From an uncultured Flavobacteriales bacterium (lineage in GTDB: Bacteria > Bacteroidota > Bacteroidia > Flavobacteriales > Crocinitomicaceae), in the NCBI GenBank assembly GCA_946482515.1, contig CAMLRS010000026.1, positions 1 to 37,928 of the forward strand: 37,928 nucleotides of DNA, in the 5' to 3' direction. The stretch's first letter is position 1, and the number at the start of each line of letters is the position of its first letter. The notes beneath the pieces are model-generated. The model was not told where the DNA came from, made no database searches, and saw only the letters and a program-made list of their open reading frames with translations. The position numbers and the translations under genes are program-made. This document shows, piece by piece, positions 25,287 through 33,189 of this stretch.

Positions 25287-26243
25287 ATGAATGCGATTTC
25301 TTTACCATGCCAGTTACTATGTGCATCTGCTTCGGCCTACGCTATCAATCCTACAGATCCAAGCGGCAACTACAATCCTTTAGATAAATTCGTTGATGGT
25401 CACTGGATACCAGATCCAACAAAATCGCAATACCTGCGTCCATACAGCGCTGCGGGCTTTATTGGGAACCCGTATGTGGTGACTTCCGGGCAAATTGAAG
25501 CGGCTTTGGTCGGAAAAACGTCTAACGGTATTGTTGTGGCTTTCCGCGGAACACTGGCGCCGGCCTTGAACTGGGATTCCTTTTTCGACTGGATGCAGGA
25601 TTTCCTGGCTGTTCCTTCCTCTTCCATCAATCTGCCGGGAAAAGTACATTCCGGCTTTTTATTTGCCCTGAGCCTGTTGCAGGATGGCATCAAACACGCC
25701 GTCAAAGCGCTCGATCCGACCGGACAGCTTCCGCTCTACATTACCGGTCATAGCAAAGGCGGCGGTATCGCTCCGATCGCGGCCATGTATTTTCAGAAAG
25801 TGTTCCATTTCAATGTCACGCAGACCATTACGTTTGCCGGTCCGAACTGTGGCAACGCCGATTTCGCCCGTGCTTACAACGCGATGTATCCGAACCACAT
25901 GCGTTATGAGAATTACCTCGACATCGTTCCGCTGCTTCCACCCAATCCCGAATTGGTGAACATCCTTGAAGTGATCCCGTATTTTCCGGAATCGCTGAAA
26001 GACCTGCTGAATGCCATGAAAGCCTACGATTACGAGCCGGTGGGCAACCTGCAATACATCGATGCCGATGGCGAAGACGACCCGTATACGCCGGGCGAAG
26101 CGGAATTATTGCTGCCGATCCGAATGGCTGAGATTGCGAAACAACTGCTCCGCGGCGATTTTGAAGCCATCGTGGATGCGCATCACCCCGATTGCGGCTA
26201 CCGCTACATGGCGGGAACCTGCCAGGGAGCTGTGTGTGCGTAG
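25287..26243 (+). CDS. Class 3 lipase-like alpha/beta hydrolase
   Basis: A 318-residue protein of the fungal-type lipase (class 3) family. IVVAFRGT (82-89) is the oxyanion strand, YITGHSKGGG (151-160) holds nucleophile Ser156 in GHSKG, NYLDIVPLLP supplies Asp212, and the DAHHPDCGYRYM segment supplies the probable catalytic His299 or His300. The triad order Ser-Asp-His is correct. It would hydrolyse ester bonds of acylglycerols or phospholipids. The N-terminus is only weakly signal-like, so location is uncertain. It follows the metalloprotease-like gene in the same direction, and the two may form an effector pair. Confidence 0.85.
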   Translation: MNAISLPCQLLCASASAYAINPTDPSGNYNPLDKFVDGHWIPDPTKSQYLRPYSAAGFIGNPYVVTSGQIEAALVGKTSNGIVVAFRGTLAPALNWDSFFDWMQDFLAVPSSSINLPGKVHSGFLFALSLLQDGIKHAVKALDPTGQLPLYITGHSKGGGIAPIAAMYFQKVFHFNVTQTITFAGPNCGNADFARAYNAMYPNHMRYENYLDIVPLLPPNPELVNILEVIPYFPESLKDLLNAMKAYDYEPVGNLQYIDADGEDDPYTPGEAELLLPIRMAEIAKQLLRGDFEAIVDAHHPDCGYRYMAGTCQGAVCA

Positions 26244-26329
26244 TTTTTATTCTCACACTCCACACTCACAGTGGATCAGTGTCGATGAGATCTGAATTTA
26301 AAGCCCTCAAGACATCTGACTATTTTTTC

Positions 26330-26524
26330 TTTTTCACCACAAAAGGCACAAAAGTTTTTCGGAAGTACTGTGTATGACTCAAGCACCTCGTCCGCTTTGC
26401 GCCCGAGCTTACACAAATGAGGTTTCAATTATATAGCTCTTTTGTGTAGTCCCGACTTTAAGTCGGGACGCTCCGAACTACGCTAGCACGTCAAGTTTCC
26501 TTTTGTGCCTTTTGTGGTGAAAAA
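26330..26524. mobile_element. MITE-like element with perfect 25-bp terminal inverted repeats, copy B
   Basis: The ends 26330-26354 and 26500-26524 are exact reverse complements over 25 bp (starting TTTTTCACCACAAAAGG). Between them is a 9-bp palindrome arm pair TCCCGACTT/AAGTCGGGA near 26450-26468. No open frame is large enough to encode a transposase, so it is non-autonomous. Internal blocks match copy A at 2027-2380 (CGTCCGCTTTGCGCCCGAG, AGCTCTTTTGTGTAGTCC, GTCGGGACGCTCCGAACTA). It sits between the lipase and AraC-type genes. Confidence 0.75.
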
Positions 26525-26587
26525 ATCTTACAGTTTCCCCCGCCAGCGGCCCCTGTTTTACGTATCTTGTCGTAACCGAAACGGTGT

Positions 26588-27043
26588 ATGGCAGCAGCAG
26601 AATATCCCAAAGTGTACTTGTACCGGCGCGTCGTTCAGGCGAAGTTGTTTATTGACAATCATTTCGCCGATAAGATCGACCTGGACAATATTTCGGATGA
26701 AGCGGCTTTTTCCAAGTTCCACTTTCTGCGGCTGTTCAAAACGATCTACGGCAAAACACCGCATCAGTACCTGATCGCGGTTCGGATCCACAACGCACAG
26801 CAGTTGTTGCGCGAAGGCAAAACGGTTTCGGAGTCCTGTTTTTTGGTCGGTTTCGACAGCCTGACGTCGTTCAGTGGCTTGTTTAAACGCATCACCGGCA
26901 TTGCCCCTTCGGTGTATTTGTCTGAGCAGCAAACACTAAAAGCGGAAATCAAAAAGGCGCCACTGACATTTGTGCCCGGCTGTTATGCTTACAAAAACGG
27001 CTGGCTCGAAAATGGCAATTTTGAAGAAGTGGAGGTGGGATAA
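26588..27043 (+). CDS. AraC-family transcriptional regulator, DNA-binding domain only
   Basis: A 151-residue protein containing essentially one AraC-type double helix-turn-helix domain (about 12-117). VVQAKLFIDNHFADKIDLDNISDEAAFSKFHF holds the first HTH, and VSESCFLVGFDSLTSFSGLFKRITGIAPSVYL holds the second with the conserved GF...FSxxFKRxxGxxPSxY signature. It lacks the N-terminal ligand-binding domain of typical members. The short tail ends YAYKNGWLENGNFEEVEVG. It lies 39 nt upstream of the VOC gene, and the three genes 26588-27954 are probably one operon that it may control. Confidence 0.85.
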   Translation: MAAAEYPKVYLYRRVVQAKLFIDNHFADKIDLDNISDEAAFSKFHFLRLFKTIYGKTPHQYLIAVRIHNAQQLLREGKTVSESCFLVGFDSLTSFSGLFKRITGIAPSVYLSEQQTLKAEIKKAPLTFVPGCYAYKNGWLENGNFEEVEVG

Positions 27044-27082
27044 ATTCCGGAAGTTTGTCTTACGAACACTAAAACAAAGGCC

Positions 27083-27493
27083 ATGATTACCAACATGAGT
27101 ATCACCAATATTTTCGTTATCGACCAGGATAGCGCATTTGATTTCTACGTCAACAAGCTCGGATTTAAGCTCGTAGATGACATCCCGATGGGCCCCGGAA
27201 CGCGCTGGCTCACAGTTTCACCACCCGAACAGCCGGATCTGCAGCTGGTCCTCTTCCCGATCGTTGTAGGAAAAATGTTCCCGAAAGAAACCGCGGAAAC
27301 GATGATCGATCTGATCCAGAAAGGCACATTTGGCTGCGGTGTGCTCCAATGCAACGATATTTTCGCCACGTATGAAGAGTTGAAAGCCAAAGGCGTGGAA
27401 TTCATGAAACCGCCAACGAAAGAGTTTTACGGAACAGAAGCCTTGTTCAAAGACGATTCGGGCAATTACTTCTCGTTACAGCCCAAATCATGA
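27083..27493 (+). CDS. VOC-family (glyoxalase/bleomycin resistance-like) protein
   Basis: A 136-residue protein with two paired beta-alpha-beta-beta-beta modules. The first is NIFVIDQDSAFDFYVNKLGFKLVDD; the second includes CNDIFATYEELKAKGVEFMKPP and the ending LFKDDSGNYFSLQP, typical of VOC enzymes. Possible metal ligands at strand ends are present only in part, so enzyme versus binding role cannot be decided. Its stop overlaps the next start by 4 nt (ATGA), so it is coupled to the DUF1569 protein. Confidence 0.85.
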   Translation: MITNMSITNIFVIDQDSAFDFYVNKLGFKLVDDIPMGPGTRWLTVSPPEQPDLQLVLFPIVVGKMFPKETAETMIDLIQKGTFGCGVLQCNDIFATYEELKAKGVEFMKPPTKEFYGTEALFKDDSGNYFSLQPKS

Positions 27494-27954
27494 GCATGAA
27501 GCTGAAATCGCTGTTCGATCCGGCTGTCAGAATTGAATTGGTCGGCCGGATCCAGTCGCTGACGGAAAACAGCACGGCGCAATGGGGAAAAATGAACGTT
27601 CAGCAAATGGCGCGGCATTGCATTATCTGGAACCAATGGGTTCTCGGCCCAAGCGATCTGCCCTACAAACAGTCGTTACTTGGAAAGGTTTTCGGGAAAA
27701 TGGCGTTGAAAAGCAATCTGAATGACGACAGGCCGCTGCAACGCAAAATGCCGGCCGGAAAAGGCTTTACCGTGAAAGCAGAAACGAGTCCGCTCGAGCC
27801 GCTCAAAGAACAATGGGTTGCCACTATTCAAGCCTATGAGAAGTATTCCAATCCGGCGTTTGTTCACGATTTCTTTGGCGAAATGACGCAAGAGCAAATC
27901 GGTCAGTTTGGGTACAAGCATATGGATCATCATTTGCGGCAGTTTGGCGTATAA
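27490..27954 (+). CDS. DUF1569 (DinB-like) protein
   Basis: A 154-residue soluble helical protein. SLTENSTAQWGKMNVQQMARHCIIWNQWVLG and the C-terminal FFGEMTQEQIGQFGYKHMDHHLRQFGV are the conserved ends of DUF1569, a family within the DinB/YfiT four-helix fold. His residues in QMARHC and HMDHHLRQ are in the places used for metal binding in DinB-like proteins. Catalytic role is unknown. It is translationally coupled to the VOC gene and is the last gene of the AraC-VOC-DUF1569 set. Confidence 0.85.
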   Translation: MSMKLKSLFDPAVRIELVGRIQSLTENSTAQWGKMNVQQMARHCIIWNQWVLGPSDLPYKQSLLGKVFGKMALKSNLNDDRPLQRKMPAGKGFTVKAETSPLEPLKEQWVATIQAYEKYSNPAFVHDFFGEMTQEQIGQFGYKHMDHHLRQFGV

Positions 27955-28068
27955 GTTCATATACCGAATTACTGCTGCAATAATCCGGGCGGTTTTTTCG
28001 TTGTTTTAAACAGTACCAATAGTCATTTGGTCAAGTAGATAAACAGCTGATTTCAGATCTTTGTTTCC

Positions 28069-28761
28069 ATGTTTTGGCTTACACATTTAACCGAAGTTCC
28101 CGATCACGGACCGATTTACCGTGAAACGATGGATTTATCGCAGTTCATTGTCGAACCGTGGAATGCCTTTTCCTCGCTCACCTTTCTCATTCCGGCGTTT
28201 ATTTTCCTGTGGCAGCTGCGCGGACAATACAACCGTTACGCGTTTTTTGTCTACTTCTGCTCACCTATGCTCATCATGGGCGGTCTTGGAAGCACGCTTT
28301 TTCACGCCTTTCGTTCATCGGGTTGGCTGCTGGCCATGGATGTGGCGCCCATTATTTTGCTCGTACTCGGTATCAGCATCTGGATCTGGCTCAAAGTACT
28401 CCCGAAGAAATGGTGGATCTTCCCTATTCTCGCAGCCTTTTTCGGATTGACGTTTCTGCTGGGAACTTTCCTGCAAGGTCAGGACCGTATTACGGCGGGC
28501 TATTTCGTTCGGGGTACCATGCTGCTCCTTCCCTGCTACCTGTTTCTGATGCGAACCGGTTTTCGCCAGTCGTTATTGTTCTTCGGAGCCGTTCTCTGCT
28601 TCATTCTTGCTTTGACGTTCCGTTTTGCCGACGAAAAGATCTACCTCACGTTCATGCCGTGGGGAACGCACTGGCTCTGGCACGTGAGCACAGCCGTCGG
28701 TGGTTATTTCCTGGGTGAATACCTGATCCGGAATGCCATGCAACAACGTGTGGCGGAATAA
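28069..28761 (+). CDS. CREST-superfamily membrane hydrolase (ceramidase-like)
   Basis: A 230-residue protein with about seven membrane helices and all five marks of the CREST superfamily (alkaline ceramidase, PAQR, Per1): Ser75 and His79 in GSTLFHAF, Asp91 in AMDVAP, and His201 and His205 in GTHWLWHV. VEPWNAFSSL (28-37) matches the conserved E-x-W-N region after the first acidic segment of alkaline ceramidases. It is therefore a likely zinc amide hydrolase of membrane lipids. The substrate in this organism, perhaps a sphingolipid or N-acyl amino lipid, is inference. It stands alone and ends at a bidirectional terminator. Confidence 0.8.
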   Translation: MFWLTHLTEVPDHGPIYRETMDLSQFIVEPWNAFSSLTFLIPAFIFLWQLRGQYNRYAFFVYFCSPMLIMGGLGSTLFHAFRSSGWLLAMDVAPIILLVLGISIWIWLKVLPKKWWIFPILAAFFGLTFLLGTFLQGQDRITAGYFVRGTMLLLPCYLFLMRTGFRQSLLFFGAVLCFILALTFRFADEKIYLTFMPWGTHWLWHVSTAVGGYFLGEYLIRNAMQQRVAE

Positions 28762-28783
28762 AAAAACCGGGACAAGCCCGGTT
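28761..28783. terminator. Bidirectional terminator between convergent genes
   Basis: AACCGGG (28765-28771), ACAAG loop, CCCGGTT (28777-28783), with an A-run at 28761-28766 that gives a strong T-tract on the minus strand. It separates the CREST gene from the convergent lipoprotein gene at 28795. Confidence 0.85.
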
Positions 28784-28794
28784 CTCATTTCTTC

Positions 28795-29343
28795 TTATTG
28801 AATCTCAGTTCGGAAAACCAGCTCGAGGTCCGTATCGCCCGGATCGCAGGTGCCGTCTTTCACGCCCGGCTGGTGCTTGAGACGAATGGTTGTTTCGCCA
28901 GTTGAAGCAATTCCGGTAACCCATTGGCTTTGCAACCCGATTTCAAACTGTCCGTCTGTATCGGTGCGTGTGATCGCCAGGTTGAGCGGAGCTGTTGGGC
29001 TGAAACAGAACAAATGCTCGTCGGCTTCTTCCAGTACCTCGTCAGAAATGTTTTCGGAAGGCGTAACGCTTTCATTCAGTAGCGTGATTACCGCATTGTA
29101 GGTCGTATTGGCTTGCAGGCGAATGGTATCGAACAACTCGGGAGCATTGCCGCCCGGTCCATCGATATCGCGGAACGTGTAGGTTACTTCCGGCTGGATC
29201 CCGCCTGCGTCTGTAAACGTGATCTGACACGTGGTGATGAGCTCTTCTTCGTTGACCACTGGCGGGTTTTCGATTTTCTTGTCTTTTTTACAGGCCGTCA
29301 GGCTAAGAGCCGCGAGCATAGTCAGTGCAATAAATACTTTCAT
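28795..29343 (-). CDS. Lipoprotein linked to the TonB-dependent receptor
   Basis: A 182-residue protein with a signal peptide and lipobox Cys18 (LSLTACKKD). The mature protein is beta-rich (ITTCQITFTDAGG, VTYTFRDIDGPGGNAPELFDTIRLQANTTY) with several Asp/Glu-rich turns and the late motif IRLKHQPGVKDGTCDPGDTDLELVF. Similar lipoproteins occur beside TonB-dependent receptors in other Bacteroidota as far as I recall, suggesting a surface or periplasmic partner in uptake. It overlaps the receptor gene by 4 nt and ends the operon. Substrate binding is inferred only from context. Confidence 0.75.
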   Translation of the reverse strand: MKVFIALTMLAALSLTACKKDKKIENPPVVNEEELITTCQITFTDAGGIQPEVTYTFRDIDGPGGNAPELFDTIRLQANTTYNAVITLLNESVTPSENISDEVLEEADEHLFCFSPTAPLNLAITRTDTDGQFEIGLQSQWVTGIASTGETTIRLKHQPGVKDGTCDPGDTDLELVFRTEIQ

Positions 29344-31670
29344 TTTTGTTCGTTTTTTGAGTGAATACTAAAAGGGACAAGGAGCCTGAGCGTCCAGTTG
29401 CGTCCCGGTTCATCGGTGAAATAGCGGAAACGGTTCATGTAATCCCGGTAGGATACGTTTCCGAGGTTGGTCACAGACAGAATAAGCTGGAAAGCCTCTG
29501 CTGTTCCCTTTTTTCGGGAAATCCCCACTGCTCCGTTCAGCAGGAAATAACCCGGTGGCGGTGCCACGTAATCGGCATTTTCCGGCACGCGGTTCTGGTG
29601 AAAAACCTGTGTTCCTTCCAACTCGGCAAAATACACCCACTTCTGTTTACCGGTTTTGGGAGTGTAGCGCAGCCGGTTGGTGATGCGATTGGATGGAATC
29701 CCATAAACGGGCGTCCTGCTCCCTGACTCGGCCGCATACAGCCAGCTGCCCTGCAGCGTATACCGGAGTCTTTTCAGGAACGGAATTTCGAGCTGACCAT
29801 TCACGCCGCTCAGCAAAATGTCGGATTGGCGGTAATCGAAGACAGGAAACGCCCCGACAATGGTCAATTGAGGCGGCAAAACGGGCATCAGGTTGATGTA
29901 GCCGTCGAAACGATTGGCAAACACCTGTACATCGAGCTTCGCCAGTCGTGAGCGGTATTGCGTCCCGAGCTGGAGATTGTACACGATTTCTTTGTTCAAT
30001 AGCTCGTTTCCACGCTCAATGGCCGCGGCGCCGTGATGCAGACCGTTGCTGTAGAGCTCGTTCACCGATGGCGGTCGCCAGGCTGTTCCGAAGTTGAGCT
30101 TTACCAGCCAGTGGTGACCGATAATGCGGGAAGCGCCGGCAGCTGCGCTCAGATGACCGAAGGTCCGTTCAGGGGCAACCAACGTGGCTCCTTTGTAGTA
30201 ATAAGCCGTCAGCATGGAAATATCGTAGCGCAAACCGCCTTCCAGCTGCCACAGTGTGGTTTCATACGTTCCGGTGTAATAAGCGCCGGCCTGGAATTTC
30301 CGGAAGTTGGGAATAAAAAACCGGCCGCTGTAGGCGTTTTCCTGTTTCAATCCCGAAAGTCCGGCAGCAGAATGGAAGCGTTTGCTGTGTACAATAGTTG
30401 TTTTCAGCTCGGCATTGGTGGTCCAGAGATTGAGCTCGAAATCCGGGAGCCCCAATGCTTCTATGCTATCGTTGTACGATGCGTGATTGTCGTATTCCTG
30501 ACGGAGGTTGTGCTGGTAGCCGCCAATCAGGGTCGTTTTCACACGCTCGTTCCAGTTCCAGCCCAGGAAGACACGTCCCACCTGGTGCTGTACGAATTGC
30601 TGCGGATTGTCGATTGCATAGGTGAATTCACCTTTTTCCTTTGGTTCTTTCGCCTGGAAGGCCTCGTTCAGATCCGTCAGGTTCCCGATGTGCGAACCGG
30701 TAAAGATCCCGAGCTTCGTGGCAAATAAGCTGTAAAAAGCATCTGCTTCAAAGCGTGTAGACCGGTAGCCCGTGGCACCGCTGAAGCTGTACTCCTGCAT
30801 CGCCGTATTTTTCACCAGGTAATCCGGCGTATGCTGTGTGCCATTGATGCGTGCGGTTCCGTGAACACGGTAAGCCCAGTTTCCGGATGGCAGCAAGGTT
30901 CCGTTCACCAGCCCGGAAAGCATGCCTCCTTTTCCGTTGGAATGCGCTTCCGATTTGATCCAGCCTGAAGTTCCTTGTCCATAAGGCAAAGCTGCCGGGT
31001 GAACGAGGATCACACCGCCGATCGCATCAGGTCCGTGTTGCAGTCCCGCCGCTCCCTGGATCACTTCCAGCTCGGTTGCCAGGTTGGGATCGATTTCCGG
31101 AGCATGCTCGCTACCCCATTGCTGGCCTTCCTGCCGGATGCCGTTGTTGACCACAACGATGCGGTTGCTGTGCATGCCGTTGATCACCGGCTTCACAATG
31201 CTGGAACCTGTATTAAAGGTCGTCATTCCCGGTACGCGGGCCAGCTGTTCGCCCAGCGTATTGCCACTTACGGCCGACAGGTCCAGCGCGTGAATGCGCG
31301 AAACAGCCTGGGATTCTTTCTTGAAACGCGAAACGGAGATCACCAGCTCATCGAGGTCGGTAACGTGTGTTTCGACAAGGAAATCAAAGGATCCCGAGGT
31401 TGGTATGGCCACAGCCATATCGACAGGCTCGCAACCAAAATGCGGGATACAACGAACCACAACCGTGCCCGGACACAAGCCGGAAAAGGAAAATTGACCT
31501 GTACTGTCGGCCGATTGCTGTAAATCCAGTTCAGGAATCAGCAAACGGGCAAAAGGCACAGGTTGAAGTGTATGATGATCGCGTACAAGCCCGGTGAGCT
31601 GCTCTTTGCAATTTTGTGCAAAAGAACTAGCGGCCACGAGCAGTGACGCACTGAAAACAATAAATTTCAT
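29340..31670 (-). CDS. TonB-dependent outer membrane receptor
   Basis: A 776-residue protein: signal peptide (about 1-18), a carboxypeptidase-regulatory-like domain (about 25-95, LTGLVRDHHTLQPVPFARLL), plug (about 110-225) and beta-barrel to the end. The plug has LGEQLARVPGM, NRIVVVNNGIRQEGQQWG, ATELEVIQGAAGLQHGPDAIGGVI, typical of metal or metallophore receptors in Bacteroidota. It takes up a scarce ligand using TonB energy. The gene before it encodes a His/Cys-rich exported protein, so a zinc or copper ligand is suggested, though not shown. It is coupled to the lipoprotein gene behind it by a 4-nt overlap. Confidence 0.88.
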   Translation of the reverse strand: MKFIVFSASLLVAASSFAQNCKEQLTGLVRDHHTLQPVPFARLLIPELDLQQSADSTGQFSFSGLCPGTVVVRCIPHFGCEPVDMAVAIPTSGSFDFLVETHVTDLDELVISVSRFKKESQAVSRIHALDLSAVSGNTLGEQLARVPGMTTFNTGSSIVKPVINGMHSNRIVVVNNGIRQEGQQWGSEHAPEIDPNLATELEVIQGAAGLQHGPDAIGGVILVHPAALPYGQGTSGWIKSEAHSNGKGGMLSGLVNGTLLPSGNWAYRVHGTARINGTQHTPDYLVKNTAMQEYSFSGATGYRSTRFEADAFYSLFATKLGIFTGSHIGNLTDLNEAFQAKEPKEKGEFTYAIDNPQQFVQHQVGRVFLGWNWNERVKTTLIGGYQHNLRQEYDNHASYNDSIEALGLPDFELNLWTTNAELKTTIVHSKRFHSAAGLSGLKQENAYSGRFFIPNFRKFQAGAYYTGTYETTLWQLEGGLRYDISMLTAYYYKGATLVAPERTFGHLSAAAGASRIIGHHWLVKLNFGTAWRPPSVNELYSNGLHHGAAAIERGNELLNKEIVYNLQLGTQYRSRLAKLDVQVFANRFDGYINLMPVLPPQLTIVGAFPVFDYRQSDILLSGVNGQLEIPFLKRLRYTLQGSWLYAAESGSRTPVYGIPSNRITNRLRYTPKTGKQKWVYFAELEGTQVFHQNRVPENADYVAPPPGYFLLNGAVGISRKKGTAEAFQLILSVTNLGNVSYRDYMNRFRYFTDEPGRNWTLRLLVPFSIHSKNEQK

Positions 31671-31711
31671 GCCTGTTGTTTAGTGAAGATGATAGGGACA
31701 AGCCCTGCAGA

Positions 31712-32047
31712 TCAACTGTTCACTAAAGCGGGAGGTCCGCGGAGGTAATGCTGAAGCGGTACAAAACAAACCGGATCGACGGAGAGCAGCCCAATGGTTT
31801 TAGCAACGCTTTTTGTAAGGGAAATACCGGCAGCATTAACCGGATTGCTTAAAAGTGGAATGTGAAGATCGCAGACGGCACATTTTTCATAGCCCTGCTG
31901 AATGGATGTCCCAGAATGCGGATGCTTGTCAACATGTGAAAACTGTGCATGCTCGTGACAGTCGTGCCAAACCGATTTCGGGACCAGCAACGCAACGAAG
32001 CTGACCAGGACAACAAGGGAGAGGTATGAGCGCCATCTACGGGACAT
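31712..32047 (-). CDS. His/Cys-rich exported small protein, possible metal binding
   Basis: I start at the ATG at 32047 (111 residues); a longer upstream extension lacks a sensible N-terminus. MSRRWRSYLSLVVLVSFVALLVP is a signal peptide or anchor. The mature part is packed with metal-ligand residues: WHDCHEHAQFSHVDKHPH then KCAVCDLHIPLL. A CxxC with many His suggests zinc or copper binding. It lies 41 nt upstream of the TonB-dependent receptor, same strand, and is probably the first gene of a three-gene metal uptake operon. The metal and function are inference. Confidence 0.7.
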   Translation of the reverse strand: MSRRWRSYLSLVVLVSFVALLVPKSVWHDCHEHAQFSHVDKHPHSGTSIQQGYEKCAVCDLHIPLLSNPVNAAGISLTKSVAKTIGLLSVDPVCFVPLQHYLRGPPALVNS

Positions 32048-32222
32048 GCAGCAAATGTAGAAATAAAAAATGTTAGAATTTTTACCGCTTATCACACTTC
32101 CTCCTTGACAAGGGAAACGGTAAAGTCGCAATCGCGATACAACATTGCCTTAGCGCCCTCCGTCGAAGATCCGTCGAGGTGGACGGTTACTCAATTCAAC
32201 ATCAAGCATTAAGAATCAAAAA

Positions 32223-32657
32223 TCATTTTCTCAGCCCGTTCTGCTTCAAACACTTATTCACGCGTTTCTCGTGACGATCGCGTTCTTCAGGTGTTGTGTT
32301 GGGAGTCGTGGTGAGCTCTTTGCACTTCGAATCAACGTATTCCCAACGGGCCATGAGTGCTTCTTCCTGCTGAGGCGTTAGTTTCTTCTCGAAGGCGTCG
32401 GTAATGGAATCGTTGGCAATGATGCACTTGCAGAAGTCCCATTGCTCGCCGTACTTCTTCACAATTTTCGCGTGATTTTCCTGCGCTTCTTTGGTCGGGG
32501 CCGTTGCCGTATCACGGGCCAGCGCCGCTGACATATCATCGACTTGCGCAACGGTATCTTTATCCGCAACAGCGCAATCAGTACATTCCTGCTTGTTTCC
32601 GCTGCAGGAGACCGCCACAAAGGCAATCAGTACTGGAACGAGGCGTTGAAGTGTCAT
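32223..32657 (-). CDS. Putative lipoprotein with conserved Cys residues
   Basis: A 144-residue protein with lipobox Cys18 (FVAVSCSGN). The mature part has ECTDCAV, a disordered Ala/Thr/Asp-rich linker (about 30-60), and a helical domain with Cys residues at WDFCKCII, DSKCKEL and NKCLKQN that could form disulfides. I do not recognise the family. It stands alone, with 175 bp of gene-free sequence before the metal uptake operon's first gene. Confidence 0.65.
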   Translation of the reverse strand: MTLQRLVPVLIAFVAVSCSGNKQECTDCAVADKDTVAQVDDMSAALARDTATAPTKEAQENHAKIVKKYGEQWDFCKCIIANDSITDAFEKKLTPQQEEALMARWEYVDSKCKELTTTPNTTPEERDRHEKRVNKCLKQNGLRK

Positions 32658-32769
32658 GTTTGTGTAGTTTTTGATCTACACAAAAATAGAACTGTTTTAG
32701 TTTTTTTTGATAAATGTTGAAAATTCGTGCCGAATGAATATGCATTGGCCCGTCACAGCTGTATATCCG

Positions 32770-33189
32770 TTAGCGTTCAGGGAACGGAATGAGCACCATG
32801 GTGTACTTAAAAGGGCCGCGTTTGGGTTTCAATACTACCTTCGTCCGGGAAATGGAAACGATTTCGAACACCCATTCTTTTTGGGTAAACTGGAAACCGA
32901 ATTCGTTTTTGGAACGGTCCATCCAGTAAAATGCCTTTTTTCCGGGCTTGTGCATCTCATCGACGCGGTAGATATAGGCATTCCTGCTTTCATGAAAGGC
33001 AATAACCTGGCGGAATTCGAACCGCATGGGCGTGTGATCGTTTTTTTCGATCAGCAGCTTGTCGATCAGCCAGATTTTCGAAGAATTATCATGCAGGAAA
33101 ATGTATTGATCGACCATTTTCATCGACTGCCCGCCCCTGCAGGAGAGCAGTAAAAGAAGTAGCAGTATGGACGAAAAGCGGCTGAGCAT
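32770..33189 (-). CDS. Putative lipoprotein
   Basis: A 139-residue protein with a Leu-rich signal peptide and lipobox Cys17 (LLLLSCRGG). The mature sequence is beta-rich with many aromatic and basic residues (YIFLHDNSSKIWLIDKLLIEKND, VIAFHESRNAYIYRVDEMHK). No family is recognised. Its first base overlaps the last base of the preceding lipoprotein gene, so the two are translated together. Confidence 0.65.
   Translation of the reverse strand: MLSRFSSILLLLLLLSCRGGQSMKMVDQYIFLHDNSSKIWLIDKLLIEKNDHTPMRFEFRQVIAFHESRNAYIYRVDEMHKPGKKAFYWMDRSKNEFGFQFTQKEWVFEIVSISRTKVVLKPKRGPFKYTMVLIPFPER

Noticed and set aside
30033..30728. 231-codon plus-strand open frame inside the TonB receptor
   Set aside because: Antisense to a well-supported receptor gene.
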